A stretch of 8,423 nt of DNA from an uncultured Odoribacter sp. (GTDB lineage Bacteria > Bacteroidota > Bacteroidia > Bacteroidales > Marinifilaceae). Location: positions 1 through 8,423 of the forward strand of contig CAJKZL010000110.1 in the NCBI GenBank assembly GCA_905204385.1. Direction: 5' to 3'. A program made the translations under genes and the position numbers. Shown in pieces: positions 6,424 through 8,423 of the stretch (positions are counted from its first letter, which is position 1; every line of letters begins with the position of its first letter). A model generated the notes under the pieces. It did no database searches. It saw nothing but the letters and a program-made list of their open reading frames with translations, and was not told the DNA's origin.

Positions 6424-7560
6424 ATGAAAGATGACGAATTATATCATCGTTTGCTGAAATTTCTCAACGGTCGTGAACGGAACGGGGATCTTACAGGGGA
6501 TAACAGGTATTCTCTTGAAGATAAGCGCTTCCGGAAAATATTACACGAGTTGGATGAAATGAGTTACCGGTTTTCTCCCCCTCGGAAAGAACAGATGTGG
6601 GCTAAAATTTATAAGCAATTGGAAGTGCGGAAACGCAGGCTGAGGATTCGGCGATGGATAGGAGTTGCGGCTGTTCTGCTTCCCGCAATGATGGCTGTGG
6701 CGCTTTTGCATTTCAGGACTCCGGATCAGACCGAAATTAAGCCGATGGCGCTTCTTCCCGGTAAGCCTCAGGTACAATTGGTGTTGGAGGATGGACAGGT
6801 GATCAAGCTGCAGGAATTTGAAAAGGATTCATTATTGATTCAAGAGGCCGGAGGCATTTGGGTGGACACTTCCAGTACTATAGTCTATACTCCGGGAAAG
6901 AAAACGGAGAAAAAATTGGTTTATAATATATTGCAGGTGCCCCGGAGTTGTGAATATCACCTGGTATTGGCGGACGGTACGCATGTTTGGTTGAATTCCG
7001 ATTCAGAATTGCGTTATCCGGTAGATTTTATAGGTACGGAAAGAAGGGTGTATCTCAAAGGAGAAGCTTATTTTAAAGTGGCGAAAGATGCGGCTAAACC
7101 CTTCCGGGTCGAAGCGGATGAATTGCTGGTCGAAGCTTTAGGTACGGGGTTTAATATCGATGCTTACCGGGATGGTGGCCGACTGTCGACCACTTTGGCA
7201 GAAGGCAGCGTAAGGGTGACCTCCGCGCTGGATAACCGTAATTGCATTTTAAAGCCCGGGCAACAGGCTTTGCTGAAAGACGGAGCAATGAACGTCCGGC
7301 CGGTGAACGTAGAGGAGATCGTGGCGTGGAAAGAGGGACGTTTTGTTTTTAGTAATATGACTTTGAGCGATATCGCTTATCAATTGGAACGGTGGTATGA
7401 TGTGAAAATCGAATTTCAGGATCAGCAGCTACGGGAATATCGCTTTACGGGTGTGATGAAACGGTATAATCCCTTAAGTCGGTTGGTGGAGTTGATAGAG
7501 GAAACCGCCGATGTGAAATTTCAGGTCATCGGCCGGGAAGTAAAAATTTGCCGGCCCTGA
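6424..7560 (+). CDS. FecR-family anti-sigma factor / signal transducer
   Basis: A single-pass inner-membrane protein that binds the ECF sigma factor on the cytoplasmic side and senses the receptor on the periplasmic side. The 378-residue layout is as follows. The cytoplasmic N-terminus covers about 1-77 and is basic just before the membrane (EVRKRRLRIRRW). One transmembrane segment lies at about 78-97 (WIGVAAVLLPAMMAVALLHF). The periplasmic FecR domain covers about 172-268, including YHLVLADGTHVWLNSDSELR, RRVYLKGEAYFKVAKDAAKP and EALGTGFNIDAY. A C-terminal DUF4974-like domain covers about 309-378 (FSNMTLSDIAYQLERWYDVK, YRFTGVMKRYNPL). Length and order are typical of Bacteroidota FecR proteins. 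The position between an ECF sigma gene and a receptor gene with an STN domain supports a three-part surface-signalling system. The start is AT-rich with no clear Shine-Dalgarno. Confidence 0.92.
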   Translation: MKDDELYHRLLKFLNGRERNGDLTGDNRYSLEDKRFRKILHELDEMSYRFSPPRKEQMWAKIYKQLEVRKRRLRIRRWIGVAAVLLPAMMAVALLHFRTPDQTEIKPMALLPGKPQVQLVLEDGQVIKLQEFEKDSLLIQEAGGIWVDTSSTIVYTPGKKTEKKLVYNILQVPRSCEYHLVLADGTHVWLNSDSELRYPVDFIGTERRVYLKGEAYFKVAKDAAKPFRVEADELLVEALGTGFNIDAYRDGGRLSTTLAEGSVRVTSALDNRNCILKPGQQALLKDGAMNVRPVNVEEIVAWKEGRFVFSNMTLSDIAYQLERWYDVKIEFQDQQLREYRFTGVMKRYNPLSRLVELIEETADVKFQVIGREVKICRP

Positions 7561-7565
7561 TATTA

Positions 7566-7608
7566 AAAACGGTAACTGTTGCAGCAGTTACCGTCGATAG
7601 CGTTTTTT
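7566..7608 (+). terminator. Terminator or attenuator hairpin after fecR
   Basis: CGGTAACTG (7570-7578) and CAGTTACCG (7585-7593) are perfect 9-base arms around a 6-base loop. A T6 tract (7603-7608) lies 9 bases further on. Alternatively AAAAACG (7565-7571) can pair with CGTTTTT (7601-7607), enclosing the inner hairpin. Either form could reduce read-through from fecR into the receptor gene. Confidence 0.5.
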
Positions 7609-7612
7609 GTCC

Positions 7613-7642
7613 GCCGGACAGATGTTGCAGCAAAGGTCCGGC
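7613..7642 (+). repeat. Inverted repeat in the receptor gene leader
   Basis: GCCGGAC (7613-7619) and GTCCGGC (7636-7642) are perfect 7-base arms around a 16-base loop. The left arm overlaps a competing small hairpin TGTCC-GCC-GGACA (7608-7620). The two foldings exclude each other. The loop repeats TGTTGCAGCA, which also spans the loop of the preceding hairpin (7577-7586 and 7623-7632). Confidence 0.4.
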
Positions 7643-7668
7643 TATGTTAAACCTATAACTACAAAATT

Positions 7669-8423
7669 ATGATTTTTTTATTAAAAACCTTACGGCTGAT
7701 GAAATTAACCGTATTTTTAATTCTGTTGGGGTTGCTGAGGGTAAGTGCCGTGGGCTATGCCCAGGCGTATCGCATTACTCTGGAAATGGATAATGTGCCT
7801 TGCAAAGAAGTGATCGAATCGATCAAAGGGCAGACTAGTCTGGACTTTTTTTACAGCAACAAGGAGTTGAATGTAGATCGGAAAGTATCGGTCAGTTGCC
7901 GGAATGCTTCGCTGGAAGAAGCTTTAAAGCAGATGCTCGGTAATGCCTACACTTTCCGTTTGGTGGATAATACGGTGGTGATTCGCCCGGTAAAAGTGCT
8001 GCAGGCTCAACCGAAACAGCTTACGGCCAAAGGAGTGGTGAAAGATGAAAAGGGTACTCCCTTGCCCGGCGTGACCATTGTGTTGAAAGGGACTTCCTTA
8101 GGGGTGACTACGGATGCAGAAGGAAAATTTTCGATGTCTTTTCCTGAAATGAAAGATCCTATGTTGTTATTTTCGTTCATAGGGATGAAAACGGTGGAAA
8201 TGAAATATACCGGACAACCTGAAATGAAAATTATTATGCAGGAGGATGCTACGGAGATGGAAGAGGTGGTCGTGACCGGTATCTTTGAGCGGAAAACGGA
8301 AAGCTTTACGGGTTCTGCTTCGACGTATAAAACGGAAGATCTGAAAATGATGGGGGCACAGAATGTCATCCAGAGCCTGAGAACCCTGGACACGGCCTTC
8401 CATATCACTCCGAACAATGAATT
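7669..8423 (+). CDS. SusC/RagA-type TonB-dependent outer membrane receptor with STN domain, 3' partial
   Basis: Imports a large nutrient across the outer membrane with energy from TonB. The frame is open from ATG 7669 to the window edge: 251 codons of a protein usually about 1,000-1,150 residues long. In order, it has a signal peptide (hydrophobic 13-23, cleavage probably near GYAQA at 29-33), an STN domain at about 36-108 (ITLEMDNVPCKEVIESI, LDFFYSNKELN, ASLEEALKQML, VVIRPVKV) and a carboxypeptidase-regulatory-like beta domain at about 120-190 (GVVKDEKGTPLPGVTIVLKG). A TonB-box-like EEVVVTG follows at 198-204, then the start of the plug (GIFERKTESFTGSASTY, QNVIQSLRTLD). Translation could instead start at the in-frame ATG at 7699. 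The STN domain marks receptors that signal to FecR, matching the two genes upstream. A SusD-like partner would be expected downstream, outside the window. Substrate unknown. Confidence 0.93.
   Translation, partial: MIFLLKTLRLMKLTVFLILLGLLRVSAVGYAQAYRITLEMDNVPCKEVIESIKGQTSLDFFYSNKELNVDRKVSVSCRNASLEEALKQMLGNAYTFRLVDNTVVIRPVKVLQAQPKQLTAKGVVKDEKGTPLPGVTIVLKGTSLGVTTDAEGKFSMSFPEMKDPMLLFSFIGMKTVEMKYTGQPEMKIIMQEDATEMEEVVVTGIFERKTESFTGSASTYKTEDLKMMGAQNVIQSLRTLDTAFHITPNNE

Noticed and set aside
8007..8417. Reverse-strand frame of 136 codons opposite the receptor gene
   Set aside because: The forward frame there encodes the regulatory-like domain, TonB box and plug of a SusC-type receptor. The reverse frame has no family features.

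Overview
The window suggests a Bacteroidota chromosome, most likely an Odoribacter/Butyricimonas-like gut butyrate producer. Three things point there: AT-rich start regions with little Shine-Dalgarno signal, promoter-like boxes of the Bacteroides TAnnTTTG type, and an ECF sigma / FecR anti-sigma / SusC-type receptor cassette next to a complete C4 acyl-CoA module. The genus is an inference from gene content. All real genes lie on the + strand.

Positions 1-4491 hold a butyryl-CoA operon: acyl-CoA dehydrogenase (bcd, 5' end outside the window), etfB, etfA, crotonase (crt) and 3-hydroxybutyryl-CoA dehydrogenase (hbd), closed by a strong intrinsic terminator. Together these enzymes take acetoacetyl-CoA through 3-hydroxybutyryl-CoA and crotonyl-CoA to butyryl-CoA, or run the reverse. 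The ETF probably couples crotonyl-CoA reduction to electron bifurcation. Thiolase and the terminal butyrate-forming enzyme are not in view.

The most striking observation is that etfB carries an in-frame TAA at 1416-1418. A well-conserved 55-residue C-terminus continues in the same frame to a TGA at 1584-1586. Either the locus is broken by a single nonsense change, the base call is wrong, or the stop is read through. The Hbd carries a Gly-Arg-Ser sequence where NAD-dependent homologues have an acidic residue, which suggests preference for NADPH.

Positions 4492-5570 hold a separate unit: a promoter candidate, a coiled-coil lipoprotein gene of unknown function, and a 17-bp-stem terminator. Positions 5571-8423 hold a cell-surface signalling cassette: ECF sigma factor, FecR-like anti-sigma factor, and the first 251 codons of an STN-domain SusC/RagA-type TonB-dependent receptor that runs off the window. 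The expected logic is that substrate binding at the receptor signals through its STN domain to FecR, which releases the sigma factor to transcribe the receptor locus. The 108-bp fecR-receptor gap contains several hairpins. No mobile elements, tRNA/rRNA genes or CRISPR arrays were seen.
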